A stretch of 10,675 bases of DNA from Bifidobacteriaceae bacterium. GTDB lineage: Bacteria; Actinomycetota; Actinomycetes; Actinomycetales; WQXJ01. The notes below the pieces were generated by a model, which was not told where the DNA came from, ran no database searches, and saw only the letters and a program-made list of their open reading frames with translations. This document shows positions 4,936 through 10,675 of this stretch, in pieces; positions within the stretch are counted from its first letter, which is position 1, and each line of letters starts with the position of its first letter. Where the stretch lies: contig JAISCU010000158.1 in NCBI GenBank assembly GCA_031265345.1, positions 1 to 10,675 on the forward strand, written 5' to 3'. Both the position numbers and the translations under genes were made by a program.

Positions 4936-6399
4936 ATGGGCCCAAGGGGGGAGGCGGCCAGCGCGGCCGATGCCGCAAACGCGACGGGCGCGGACCCGAA
5001 GCCAGCCGTGACCGGGCAACGACAAGTGACCACGCCGCGCGAACGACACCCCCGATCGGGCCCGGCACTCGCCGCTGCGGGAGTGTTCGTGGCGTTCCTC
5101 CAAAGCACCATCATGGACGTGCTGATCGGCCCCCTGGTCGACGAGTTCCAGGCCAGCCGGGCCGACCTGGAGTGGACGGTCAACGCGTTCGCGTTGGCGA
5201 TGGCCGCAGTGCTGGTCGGAGCAGGGGCTTGGACGGACAGGATCGGCGCCAGGCGTGTCTTCGGTTTCGGGATGGGCTGCTTCACCGCCGCCGCGGCCGG
5301 GGTGGCCCTCGCGCCCGATCTGGGCACCTTGACCGCGGCGCTTCTCGTGGCGGGCGCGTGCGCCGGGCTGGTGATGCCGAGTTCCATGATCCTGATGACC
5401 GCCTCCGCGCGCGACCACGCCGGGCGGGCCAGGAACATCGGGTGGTGGGCCGCCTCGACCAGCTTGGCGATGGTGGCGGGCCCGCTGCTGGCGGGCTGGT
5501 TCGCGGCCGGTCCGGGCGGGTGGAGGATGGTCTTCTGGGTGCAGGCCGCAGCCGGCGCCGCAGCCGCGACGGCAGGGCTCCGCTTCCTGCCGCGCACGCC
5601 TTCGCGAGCCCGCGACCTGGACATATGGGGCCAGTTGGCCTTGGGCGCGGCGTTCAGCGGTCTGGTCTACGCCCTGGTCGAGGCCGCCGACCACGGACTC
5701 GCCGGGCCGGTCTGGTGGGGCGTGGCCGTCTGCGGGGCGGGAGCCGTCGCCGCGTTCCTCGCCGAACGCAGAGCCCGCACGCCGGTCCTCCCGCGCGCAA
5801 TGGTCACGAACCGCTCCTACCTCGCCGTTCTGGCCCAGGGGTTGGCCTTCAATTTCGCGCTGTTCGGGCTGGTGTTCGTGCTGGGGGTGCTGCTCCAACG
5901 AGGGCGAGGGTTCAGCGTCGGCCAATCGGCGCTGGTCCTGAGCGCGTTGACGGGTTCGATCATGGCCGGGAACCTGCTCGCCGCCTTCGCGGGCCGTCCC
6001 GCGCGCTCCCGGCGGCGACTCGCGGCGACGCAGGCGGCGCTGGCGGCGGCATTGGCCCTGACGGGTTGGGCAGCAGCCACGGGTTCGACGTCAGCACTGG
6101 TCCTAGCGCTGGCCCCGACGGGTTTGGCCGCCGGAATCCTGGTGCCGACGATGACGACCCGAGTGTTGGCCGCGGTACCGCTGGAACTCCACGGCACGGC
6201 ATCGGCAGTGTTCAACACCGTGCGCTCGGTCGGGTCGGCGGTCGGCGTGGCGGTGTTCGGGTTGCTGCTCGGCAATGCTCCCGGCGCAGGCCTGGCCCCA
6301 GAAAGCCTGACCGCGGGGTTCGTCCGTTGCGCGGTCGCTGGCTGCCTGGCGATGGTGATCGCGCTGGCGCTGAACTGGGCGACCGCCAAGGAAACATAG
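4936..6399 (+). CDS. MFS multidrug transporter, DHA2 (EmrB/QacA-like)
   Basis: This protein of about 487 residues is an integral membrane drug:proton antiporter of the 14-helix DHA2 group. A hydrophilic ~45-residue N-terminus precedes helix 1 (ALAAAGVFVAFLQSTIMDVL), with the Asp typical of DHA2 helix 1. Motif A appears between helices 2 and 3 as GAWTDRIGARRVFGF, and a motif-C-like stretch as MVAGPLLAGWF in the fifth helix. The length matches the family (~470-520). The C-terminal half contains ELHGTASAVFNTVRSVGSAVGVAVFG, split over ~20 positions, the conserved pattern of EmrB-type proteins. ATG 4936 is preferred over TTG 4918 because the promoter would be transcribed from 4936. The substrate cannot be read from sequence. 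No TetR or MarR regulator is adjacent. Confidence 0.9.
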   Translation: MGPRGEAASAADAANATGADPKPAVTGQRQVTTPRERHPRSGPALAAAGVFVAFLQSTIMDVLIGPLVDEFQASRADLEWTVNAFALAMAAVLVGAGAWTDRIGARRVFGFGMGCFTAAAAGVALAPDLGTLTAALLVAGACAGLVMPSSMILMTASARDHAGRARNIGWWAASTSLAMVAGPLLAGWFAAGPGGWRMVFWVQAAAGAAAATAGLRFLPRTPSRARDLDIWGQLALGAAFSGLVYALVEAADHGLAGPVWWGVAVCGAGAVAAFLAERRARTPVLPRAMVTNRSYLAVLAQGLAFNFALFGLVFVLGVLLQRGRGFSVGQSALVLSALTGSIMAGNLLAAFAGRPARSRRRLAATQAALAAALALTGWAAATGSTSALVLALAPTGLAAGILVPTMTTRVLAAVPLELHGTASAVFNTVRSVGSAVGVAVFGLLLGNAPGAGLAPESLTAGFVRCAVAGCLAMVIALALNWATAKET

Positions 6400-6433
6400 C
6401 CCGATCCCAAAGCAGGTCCCACCGCCGATGCCG

Positions 6434-6473
6434 CCGTCCCGTTCCGTCGACCAGGTCGGCGCGGCAGGGACGG
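6434..6473 (+). terminator. Hairpin after the MFS gene
   Basis: CCGTCCC (6434-6440) pairs with GGGACGG (6467-6473), and the loop holds a nested CGACC/GGTCG stem. There is no U-tract, so it may be a weak GC-rich terminator of the kind common in actinobacteria. Confidence 0.4.
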
Positions 6474-6517
6474 GCTCGGCCGCCTCGACGGCCGCCGCGA
6501 TTCGCCCGGCCAGGCGC

Positions 6518-6523
6518 TAGGTT
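6518..6523 (+). promoter_or_regulatory. -10 box (TAGGTT) of a leaderless promoter
   Basis: TAGGTT stands six bases before the ATG at 6530. The surrounding CTAGGTTGGTG is repeated base for base, in reverse, ahead of the lipoprotein gene at 10460. No -35 consensus is visible. Confidence 0.6.
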
Positions 6524-6529
6524 GGTGGG

Positions 6530-8299
6530 ATGCACGCTGAACCGAAGACGCTCTCACGCCAGCCCCGCCAGCCGACCCCGCTCGACGCCGTCGCCGAATC
6601 CTACCTGGACCGGATGGCGGCGCTCTCGCCGCTGACCGCGACCGAACAGGGGCTGGTGGGCCACGACCGCGAGATGGACGATCTTTCGCCGGAAGGGCAC
6701 GAGTCCCGCGCCGAAGCCGCACGTCAGGCTTTGCGAACGGCTGAGAACACACCCGCCGCCGATGCCGTGGACCGGGTCACGAGGGCCGCGATGGCCGAAC
6801 GGCTCGGCTTGGCAGTCGAACGATTCGAGGCTGGCGACCATTTGGCCGATCTGAACAACATCGCCTCGCCGCTGCAGGCGGTGCGCGATGTCTTCGACCT
6901 GATGGCCAGCGACACGGTCGACGATTGGGAGACCATCGCGGTCCGGCTCTCGAAGATCCCGCAAGCCCTGGCGGGGTACCGGGCCAGCCTTGCCAGGGGA
7001 GCGGAGACCGCTAGGACTCCGGCCGCGCGGCAGGTCCGGATCGGGATCGCCCAGGCCCGCGAGTTGGCGGCGGAGGGCTCCTTCTTCGATCAGCTGGCTG
7101 CAACCGGGGGAGCGGCCGACCGCCTGGATGGACGGGCTGGTGGCACGGCATCGTCCAAGTCAGCCCAGCAGGTGGTGACCGGCTCGCTCGCGGCGGACTT
7201 GGTGCGCGGCGCCGCGGAGGCGCGGGAGGCCTACGGCGAACTGGCCGACTTCCTCGAGGGCGGCCTCCTGGACAGGGCCCCGGAGCGCGACGGCGTGGGC
7301 CGCGAGCGCTACGAACGGGCGTCGCGCGACTTCCTGGGCAGCCGGGTCGACTTCGAGGAGACGTACGAATGGGGCCTGGCCGAGGTGGAGCGGATCGCAG
7401 CGGAGCAGTTGCGGATCGCCGAAGAGATCGGCGGCGCCGGGACGGGCGTGGAGGAGGCGTTCGCGATCCTCGACGGGGACGAGGACCTCAAGCTGCGCGG
7501 CACCGAGGCGCTCCAACGCTGGATGACGGAGGTCTCCGGCGCGGCGCTGGCCGGGCTGGACGGGAACCAGTTCGACATCCCGGAGCCGTTGCTGCGCCTC
7601 GAATGCCGGATCGCGCCGACCCAGAACGGCGGCATCTACTACACCGGCCCCTCGGAGGACTTCTCGCGGCCCGGCCGGATGTGGTGGTCGGTGCCGCCGT
7701 CGGTGACGGAGTTCTCGACCTGGCGCGAGCGCACCACCGTCTACCACGAGGGCGTTCCCGGCCACCACCTCCAAGTTGGCCAGACCGCGTGCGAGTCCGA
7801 GCGCCTGAACCGGTGGCGGCGCTTCGGCGTCTGGGTCTCCGGCCACGGCGAGGGCTGGGCTCTGTACGCGGAGCGGCTGATGGACGAGTTCGGGTTCCTG
7901 CCCACGCCGGGCGACCGCCTGGGGATGCTCGACGGCCAGCGCATGCGCGCCTGCCGGGTGGTGGTCGACTTGGGCGTCCACCTGGGTCTGGCCTGCCCGG
8001 ACGCGTGGGGCGGCGGGGTCTGGGACGAGCCCAGGGCGTGGCGGTATCTAAATGCCAACCTGGCCCAGGACCCAGCCTTCCTCCGCTTCGAGCTGGACCG
8101 TTACCTGGGTTGGCCGGGGCAGGCGCCGGCCTACAAGATCGGGCAGCGGCTGTGGGAGCAGGCCCGCGCCGATGCCGCTGCCCGGGCCCGTGCGACCGGT
8201 CAGGATTTCGACTTGAAGGCTTTCCACTCCCAGGCGCTCGCGTTGGGGTCGCTCGGGCTGGACACGCTGACCGAGGCCCTGGCGGGAAGCTTCGACTGA
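6530..8299 (+). CDS. DUF885 family metallopeptidase-like protein
   Basis: This 589-residue cytosolic protein lacks a signal peptide. It matches DUF885, a gluzincin-like family of predicted zinc peptidases. The signature VYHEGVPGHHLQ places His406-Glu407 and His412-His413 in the metal site. GHGEGWALYAERL (Glu441, Glu448) supplies the downstream acidic ligand. Other conserved blocks are the PSEDFSRPGRMWWSVP stretch before the motif, RACRVVVDLGVHLG, and the C-terminal YLGWPGQAPAYKIGQRLW. Length is typical (550-620). ATG 6530 follows TAGGTT by six bases, so the message is probably leaderless. The substrate is unknown for actinobacterial members. It is intact and, with the transporter, looks like stable chromosome. 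Confidence 0.9.
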   Translation: MHAEPKTLSRQPRQPTPLDAVAESYLDRMAALSPLTATEQGLVGHDREMDDLSPEGHESRAEAARQALRTAENTPAADAVDRVTRAAMAERLGLAVERFEAGDHLADLNNIASPLQAVRDVFDLMASDTVDDWETIAVRLSKIPQALAGYRASLARGAETARTPAARQVRIGIAQARELAAEGSFFDQLAATGGAADRLDGRAGGTASSKSAQQVVTGSLAADLVRGAAEAREAYGELADFLEGGLLDRAPERDGVGRERYERASRDFLGSRVDFEETYEWGLAEVERIAAEQLRIAEEIGGAGTGVEEAFAILDGDEDLKLRGTEALQRWMTEVSGAALAGLDGNQFDIPEPLLRLECRIAPTQNGGIYYTGPSEDFSRPGRMWWSVPPSVTEFSTWRERTTVYHEGVPGHHLQVGQTACESERLNRWRRFGVWVSGHGEGWALYAERLMDEFGFLPTPGDRLGMLDGQRMRACRVVVDLGVHLGLACPDAWGGGVWDEPRAWRYLNANLAQDPAFLRFELDRYLGWPGQAPAYKIGQRLWEQARADAAARARATGQDFDLKAFHSQALALGSLGLDTLTEALAGSFD

Positions 8300-8330
8300 C
8301 TGCCGGGCAGCCCGGGCGGCAACGGCAGCG

Positions 8331-8441
8331 TCAGGGCTCCCAGGTCAACAGGTCGCCCGGCTGGCACTGGAGTACGTGGCACAGCGCGGCGAGCGTGGAG
8401 AAGCGAATGGCGCGGGCGTGGCCGTTCTTCAGGATCGAGAG
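8331..8441 (-). pseudogene. XRE-family HTH regulator, C-terminal remnant
   Basis: The minus strand from 8441 to the TGA at 8331-8333 encodes LSILKNGHARAIRFSTLAAL followed by CHVLQCQPGDLLTWEP. This is the well-known C-terminal half of short YozG-like Cro/C1 regulators (recognition helix NLSILKNG, then IRFSTLxALCxxLxCQPGDLL). The first half, including the start and first two helices, is absent. Upstream of 8441 the DNA instead belongs to the opposite-strand nucleotidyltransferase gene. It cannot be expressed as a normal repressor. It lies wholly inside the 5' end assigned to that gene. Confidence 0.8.
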
Positions 8442-8951
8442 TTCAGCGTCACCGAATTGGCGCGCTTGGCGGAAGCGTCACTGAAGGCGACCGCGCAGGA
8501 GGTGGGGCGCCTGGTCACGGCAGGCCTGCTGAACGACCGGCGCTCCGGCAACCAGCGGCTGGTGCGCAAGCCCCCCGCGGGTCGGATCACCACGCCTCTG
8601 GCGGACTTGTTGGCCGCCACTTTCGGCCCGCTGCCGGTGCTCGCCGAGGAACTCCGCGGTGTGCCCGGAGTCGGCGAGGCTTTCATCTACGGATCGTGGG
8701 CGGCGCGTGATTCAGGCGTGCCCGGCGCGCCACCCGACGACGTGGACGTCCTCGTGATCGGCGCCCCCTCGCTGGACAGCCTTGACGAAGTCTCCGAGCG
8801 GGCCATGGCTCGGCTGCACCGCGCCGTGAACATTCGCCGACTGCCGATCGGGTACTGGGCGGACCCGCCCGCCGCCGACACGTTCGTCGTGGCCGCCAAG
8901 TCGCAACCGCTCGTCCGCATTCCGCTAGCCAGCGAGGAAAGCGAGCCATGA
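8376..8951 (+). CDS. HTH-nucleotidyltransferase (MNT-like antitoxin), 5' truncated
   Basis: This open frame of 191 codons encodes a winged helix fused to a minimal nucleotidyltransferase. Residues 20-65 (DREFSVTELARLAEASLK, then VGRLVTAGLLNDRRSGNQRLVR) are the helix-turn-helix and wing. After TFGPLPVLAEELRGVPGVGEAF comes the transferase motif YGSWAARD (Gly106-Ser107) with DDVDVLVIG (Asp122, Asp124). Family members normally have ~25-30 further residues before DREFSV. Here that part is replaced by DNA coding, on the other strand, an XRE remnant. The first ~19 codons from GTG 8376 are therefore opportunistic and no good Shine-Dalgarno precedes them. GTG 8418 is an alternative start. Such genes typically act as antitoxins that modify a HEPN toxin encoded next. 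Here the partner overlaps by ATGA but is destroyed, so this is probably a relic, though its transferase domain is intact. Confidence 0.75.
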   Translation: MAQRGERGEANGAGVAVLQDREFSVTELARLAEASLKATAQEVGRLVTAGLLNDRRSGNQRLVRKPPAGRITTPLADLLAATFGPLPVLAEELRGVPGVGEAFIYGSWAARDSGVPGAPPDDVDVLVIGAPSLDSLDEVSERAMARLHRAVNIRRLPIGYWADPPAADTFVVAAKSQPLVRIPLASEESEP

Positions 8952-8977
8952 GGTGGGAACACGACCGTGCGACCAGG
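8948..8977 (+). pseudogene. HEPN-type partner gene, only its first codons left
   Basis: ATG 8948 overlaps the stop of the nucleotidyltransferase gene (ATGA), the usual layout for translationally coupled MNT/HEPN pairs. The first residues, MRWEHDRAT, look like the start of the HEPN-type proteins that follow this HTH-transferase family (typically MRWE..RA). After that the frame runs to 9130 with no family resemblance (QLDGLAAETAVLRPHGRNG). Palindromic repeat elements begin at 9039. Gene loss by deletion or element insertion is the simplest reading. Assignment rests on nine residues plus context. Confidence 0.5.
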
Positions 8978-9038
8978 CTGCAGCTGGATGGTCTCGCCGC
9001 CGAGACCGCCGTTTTGCGCCCGCACGGGCGGAACGGAG

Positions 9039-9093
9039 TGTCCGCAAGCCCCTGCAACTCGAACCCGAGGCGAGTTGAAGCCATTTCTGGACA
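9039..9093 (+). repeat. Double-palindrome element, copy A
   Basis: Outer arms TGTCC/GGACA enclose an inner perfect stem CAACTCG/CGAGTTG (9055-9061, 9071-9077). The order TGTCCGCAAGC, CAACTCG, CGAGTTG, AGCC, GGACA is also found in the reverse complement of 9173-9231, so the two are inverted copies of one element. Confidence 0.75.
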
Positions 9094-9172
9094 CGGGCGG
9101 GAAGAAGCGCCGGAGCGGTCGAGGCGCTGACCTGCGGGAACTCTGACAGCCGGGCGGGCGGCATCGGGCACC

Positions 9173-9231
9173 TTTGTCCGGAAGAGGCTGCAACTCGGAT
9201 CCGCCGCGAGTTGGGGCCGCTTGCGGACAAA
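9173..9231 (-). repeat. Double-palindrome element, copy B (inverted)
   Basis: The outer arms TTTGTCCG/CGGACAAA are perfect over 8 bp. The inner stem CAACTCG/CGAGTTG repeats that of copy A. Read on the minus strand, it aligns with copy A along its whole length apart from the loop and a five-base block. The pair, 80 bases apart, resembles REP/BIME or MITE ends. Confidence 0.75.
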
Positions 9232-9391
9232 TCCGCCCCGGACGACGGCCGATCATGTCGCTGTCGGGCCCCATTGGCGTAGTTCGCGGGGATCTGCGCC
9301 CTCAGGCTCGTAGCGTCCGCTGCTGCCCACGCGGGGAACCTGTCGAGGGCGCAAGAGGGGGTGAATCGACGGGCCAAGCGCGGGCGCGCCT

Positions 9392-9416
9392 CTCGTGGCG
9401 GGCACCCGGCCACGAG
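9392..9416. repeat. Hairpin, 8-bp perfect stem
   Basis: CTCGTGGC (9392-9399) pairs with GCCACGAG (9409-9416) around a 9-base loop. No T-tract follows. It lies ~90 bases before vapB and may be an operator or leader structure. Its function is unknown. Confidence 0.4.
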
Positions 9417-9488
9417 CCGGGCAGTGACATGGATAGGCCCGTCATGTTGAGCGAGCGCCGGTCACGCCTTACGGTGGGAAAGGAAACG

Positions 9489-9496
9489 AAAGGAGG
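9489..9496 (+). promoter_or_regulatory. Consensus Shine-Dalgarno (AAAGGAGG) deciding the vapB start
   Basis: AAAGGAGG sits seven bases before GTG 9504 and fixes that start against longer in-frame alternatives. The preceding AACGAAAGGAG is the same sequence as in front of the genes at 1890 and 2060. Confidence 0.85.
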
Positions 9497-9503
9497 CCGA
9501 GTC

Positions 9504-9749
9504 GTGCCATCGGCCACGATGACCACCAAGGGTCAAATCACGGTGCCAGCCGAGGTACGGGCGCGCCTGGGGCTCACGGCTGGAGCCAAGGTCGTCTTCA
9601 CGGAACACGAGGACGGCTATGTCATGTCGGTCAAGGGCATCTCGGGCGCCGACCTGGCGGGCTCGTTGCCCAAGCCCAGCACTCCCGTCTCCCTGGAGGA
9701 GATGGAACGCGGAATCGCCGCGGGCGCGGTCGCCGGAGCCGCCCTGTGA
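9504..9749 (+). CDS. vapB: VapB-type AbrB-family antitoxin
   Basis: This 81-residue protein begins with the AbrB/SpoVT swapped-hairpin fold: TMTTKGQITVPAEVRARLGL, then TAGAKVVFTEHEDGYVM, the classic TxKGQITxPxxVRxxLGL pattern. Its C-terminal tail (LPKPSTPVSLEEMERGIAAG) is the usual segment that wraps a PIN-domain toxin. The GTG start has a consensus Shine-Dalgarno at ideal spacing. A longer frame open from 9174 is ignored because it covers the palindromes. The stop overlaps the next start (GTGA at 9746-9749), the standard vapBC coupling, but that toxin gene is gutted. The antitoxin is thus an orphan, still intact, perhaps kept as a regulator or to neutralise a related VapC elsewhere. Confidence 0.85.
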   Translation: MPSATMTTKGQITVPAEVRARLGLTAGAKVVFTEHEDGYVMSVKGISGADLAGSLPKPSTPVSLEEMERGIAAGAVAGAAL

Positions 9750-9862
9750 TCGGCCTGGACACGGAGGCGACTGTCCGGAGAGGCTGCCGGGTCACGTAGG
9801 CGTTCGACGCGAAGGCAGTCCGCCTGGATGGTATGGCGCTGCCGCCGAGGTTCACACCTTGA
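9746..9862 (+). pseudogene. vapC: VapC PIN-domain toxin, internally deleted
   Basis: From GTG 9746 the frame reads VIGLDTEATVR, the normal VapC start (usually VIGLDTNVLVR) with the first catalytic Asp. Six codons later comes TAG at 9797-9799. In the same frame beyond the stop is AFDAKAVRLDGMALPPRFTP, matching the terminal TFDRKAARLPGM strand-helix of VapC, with a stop at 9860-9862. The middle ~80-90 codons with the other acidic residues are gone. The TAG stands where family members usually have Tyr or Thr. The toxin is therefore dead. The remnant overlaps the end of the converging lipoprotein gene by 11 bases. Confidence 0.75.
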
Positions 9863-10460
9863 TCTTGAGGGTGCCCCAGATGGCCGCGAACACGGGGTCC
9901 AGGGGATCGGACCGATAACCCCTCACGACGGTCGCCGTGATCGGATGGCCTTCGGTGACGAAGCGATCATCCGGGATGAAAATGACATCCCAGCCGTAGC
10001 TCAGGCCGAAGGACTGGTCCAGGTTGGCGCTGAAGCCGTCAAGGCCTTGAAAACGCACCGGTTCAAAATGGGAGAGCGTGCCGCCCTCGCCGCTGTCGAA
10101 CACCTCGCGCCAGTCCGCTTCGTCCACAGGGTTGTAGGACACGCCGATCTCGATCGCGGTCAACGAATCGTCGGGCGGGTAGCCGATGGAGGCGTGGCAG
10201 TCGCGTGAGAAGTCGCCCAGCTCGTATCCCTCTGGCAGTTCGAAGGTGAAGCACTCCGATTCGACCGTCGCCCCGTCGAGCCAGACTTCGGTGCCGTCGA
10301 TCGACAGCGGTTCCGCAGGTGGATCGGGGTCGGCGGCCCGGTCCCCGGTCAGGGGGTTCTGCATGGCGAGTGACCCGAGGCAGCCGGTCAAGGCGACCAG
10401 GATCAGTGCGAAAGCTGCCGCGATGGCGAGGCGCTTCCCGAGACGAAGTGGTGTGGTCAT
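9852..10460 (-). CDS. Secreted lipoprotein of unknown function
   Basis: This 202-residue protein has an N-terminal lipoprotein signal: basic TPLRLGKR, a hydrophobic core AIAAAFALILVAL, and the lipobox LTGC with lipidated Cys27. It should be exported and anchored to the outer face of the membrane. The mature part starts with a Pro/Asp-rich tether (DRAADPDPPAEP), followed by a compact domain with two cysteines, Cys70 and Cys88, that could form a disulfide. It includes FELPEGYELGDFSRDC and a C-terminal VVRGYRSDPLDPVFAAIWG. I do not recognise the domain. It resembles small extracytoplasmic proteins seen widely in actinobacteria. The ATG start is supported by a good promoter whose -10 lies six bases upstream, so the message is leaderless. 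Confidence 0.8.
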   Translation of the reverse strand: MTTPLRLGKRLAIAAAFALILVALTGCLGSLAMQNPLTGDRAADPDPPAEPLSIDGTEVWLDGATVESECFTFELPEGYELGDFSRDCHASIGYPPDDSLTAIEIGVSYNPVDEADWREVFDSGEGGTLSHFEPVRFQGLDGFSANLDQSFGLSYGWDVIFIPDDRFVTEGHPITATVVRGYRSDPLDPVFAAIWGTLKIKV

Positions 10461-10466
10461 GGCACC

Positions 10467-10495
10467 AACCTAGGGCGCGGCATCGCCCGTTCCAA
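10467..10495 (-). promoter_or_regulatory. Promoter TTGGAA-17-TAGGTT for the lipoprotein gene
   Basis: On the minus strand TTGGAA (10495-10490) is 17 bases from TAGGTT (10472-10467). Transcription would begin at the ATG six bases further on. The -10 region CTAGGTTGGTG is identical to that of the DUF885 gene. Confidence 0.6.
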
Positions 10496-10511
10496 GGCCC
10501 CAAAACAAATC

Positions 10512-10520
10512 TGTGGATAA
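10512..10520 (-). promoter_or_regulatory. Single consensus DnaA-box sequence
   Basis: TGTGGATAA on the plus strand is the exact complement of the DnaA box TTATCCACA. It is alone, in the spacer between two divergent genes. It could bind DnaA as a regulator or titration site, or be a chance match. It is not an origin. Confidence 0.35.
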
Positions 10521-10545
10521 CTCCATTCGGGGGTTCACAGCCTCC

Positions 10546-10551
10546 TACGAT
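10546..10551 (+). promoter_or_regulatory. Possible -10 box (TACGAT) of the rightmost gene
   Basis: TACGAT fits TANNNT and would give a leader of about 23 bases carrying GGAAAGG before ATG 10581. No -35 is evident. Confidence 0.35.
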
Positions 10552-10580
10552 TGGTTGCGGACATCGTGGAAAGGTTGGGT

Positions 10581-10675
10581 ATGGGCCTCTTGGACAGCGC
10601 AGAAATACAGTCGGTGGACGATGCCGTCCGGCCCGGCCCCGACCCCCAGGTCGGGCGCCAGCCGGGCCGGGTTGG
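10581..10675 (+). CDS. Start of an unidentified protein (cut by window end)
   Basis: ATG 10581 follows GGAAAGG with suitable spacing, and the frame is open to the window end. The 31 visible residues start MGLLDSAEIQSVDDAVRPG and continue with a Pro/Gly/Arg-rich, probably disordered stretch. No family can be named from this. Confidence 0.5.
   Translation, partial: MGLLDSAEIQSVDDAVRPGPDPQVGRQPGRV

Larger units (their letters stand above)
8978..9503. other. Long non-coding stretch with palindromic elements
   Basis: No gene is supported over ~525 bases. It contains the two inverted palindromes (9039-9093, 9173-9231), a hairpin at 9392-9416, and the motif GCTGACCTGCGGGAAC at 9127-9142. That motif differs at one position from the tandem motif of the integrase repeats at 477-512. 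The end nearest vapB carries that gene's leader with a strong Shine-Dalgarno. Confidence 0.5.

Noticed and set aside
4234..5925. Minus-strand open frame of 563 codons
   Set aside because: It is antisense to the HEPN-like and transporter genes, with low-complexity Gln/His/Arg composition and no domain. It is typical of GC-rich antisense frames.
5172..6635. Long plus-strand open frame of 487 codons across the transporter
   Set aside because: It is a shadow of the transporter in another frame, rich in Arg, Gly and Pro with no membrane segments. The transporter frame has clear family motifs.
7160..7981. Minus-strand open frame of 273 codons inside the DUF885 gene
   Set aside because: It is antisense to a confidently identified peptidase and has no recognisable motif.
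9174..9503. Longer N-terminus for the VapB-type antitoxin
   Set aside because: The extension covers the palindromic element and has no family resemblance. A consensus Shine-Dalgarno marks GTG 9504.

Overview
The window is high-GC DNA from an actinobacterium. The evidence is strong GC codon bias, frequent GTG starts, several starts with a TANNNT -10 box about seven bases upstream and no room for a ribosome-binding site (leaderless transcripts), and actinobacterial families such as a PIN/AbrB VapBC remnant and a winged-helix/nucleotidyltransferase gene. The genus cannot be fixed from the sequence.

Left part (1-2640): a tRNA-Ala(GGC) gene is followed directly by a ~179-base segment ending in the first 56 codons of a tyrosine-recombinase integrase. 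A second, diverged copy lies 2 kb downstream at 2459-2636. This looks like a tRNA integration hot spot with two decayed integrase heads. Between the copies lie a leaderless gene fusing a SWIM zinc finger to a FlK-type hotdog thioesterase with its catalytic Thr/Glu/His retained, a RelE/ParE-like small protein on the minus strand, and a divergent AbrB-like antitoxin gene.

Middle (2640-4770): a DUF1801/YdhG-like gene, a frameshifted DeoR-type regulator relic, an intact overlapping mazE-mazF-type pair, and a small HEPN-like gene.

The core block (4900-8300) looks like ordinary chromosome: a DHA2-type 14-TM drug/proton antiporter and a DUF885 metallopeptidase, each with a leaderless start.

Right part (8300-9862) is a toxin-antitoxin graveyard. 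An XRE regulator tail on the minus strand is fused head-to-head to a 5'-truncated HTH-nucleotidyltransferase gene. Its overlapping HEPN-type partner keeps only about nine codons. Two inverted copies of a ~57-base double palindrome follow. Then comes vapB with a consensus Shine-Dalgarno, and a vapC that keeps only its first ~11 and last ~23 codons. A lipoprotein gene runs in from the right, and an unknown gene starts at 10581 and leaves the window.

Overall it is an accessory zone built by repeated insertion and decay of small mobile and addiction genes around two stable core genes. The most unusual items are the SWIM-FlK fusion, the microhomology junction that truncates two genes at once, and the paired palindromic element. 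No single large undescribed operon-type system is evident.
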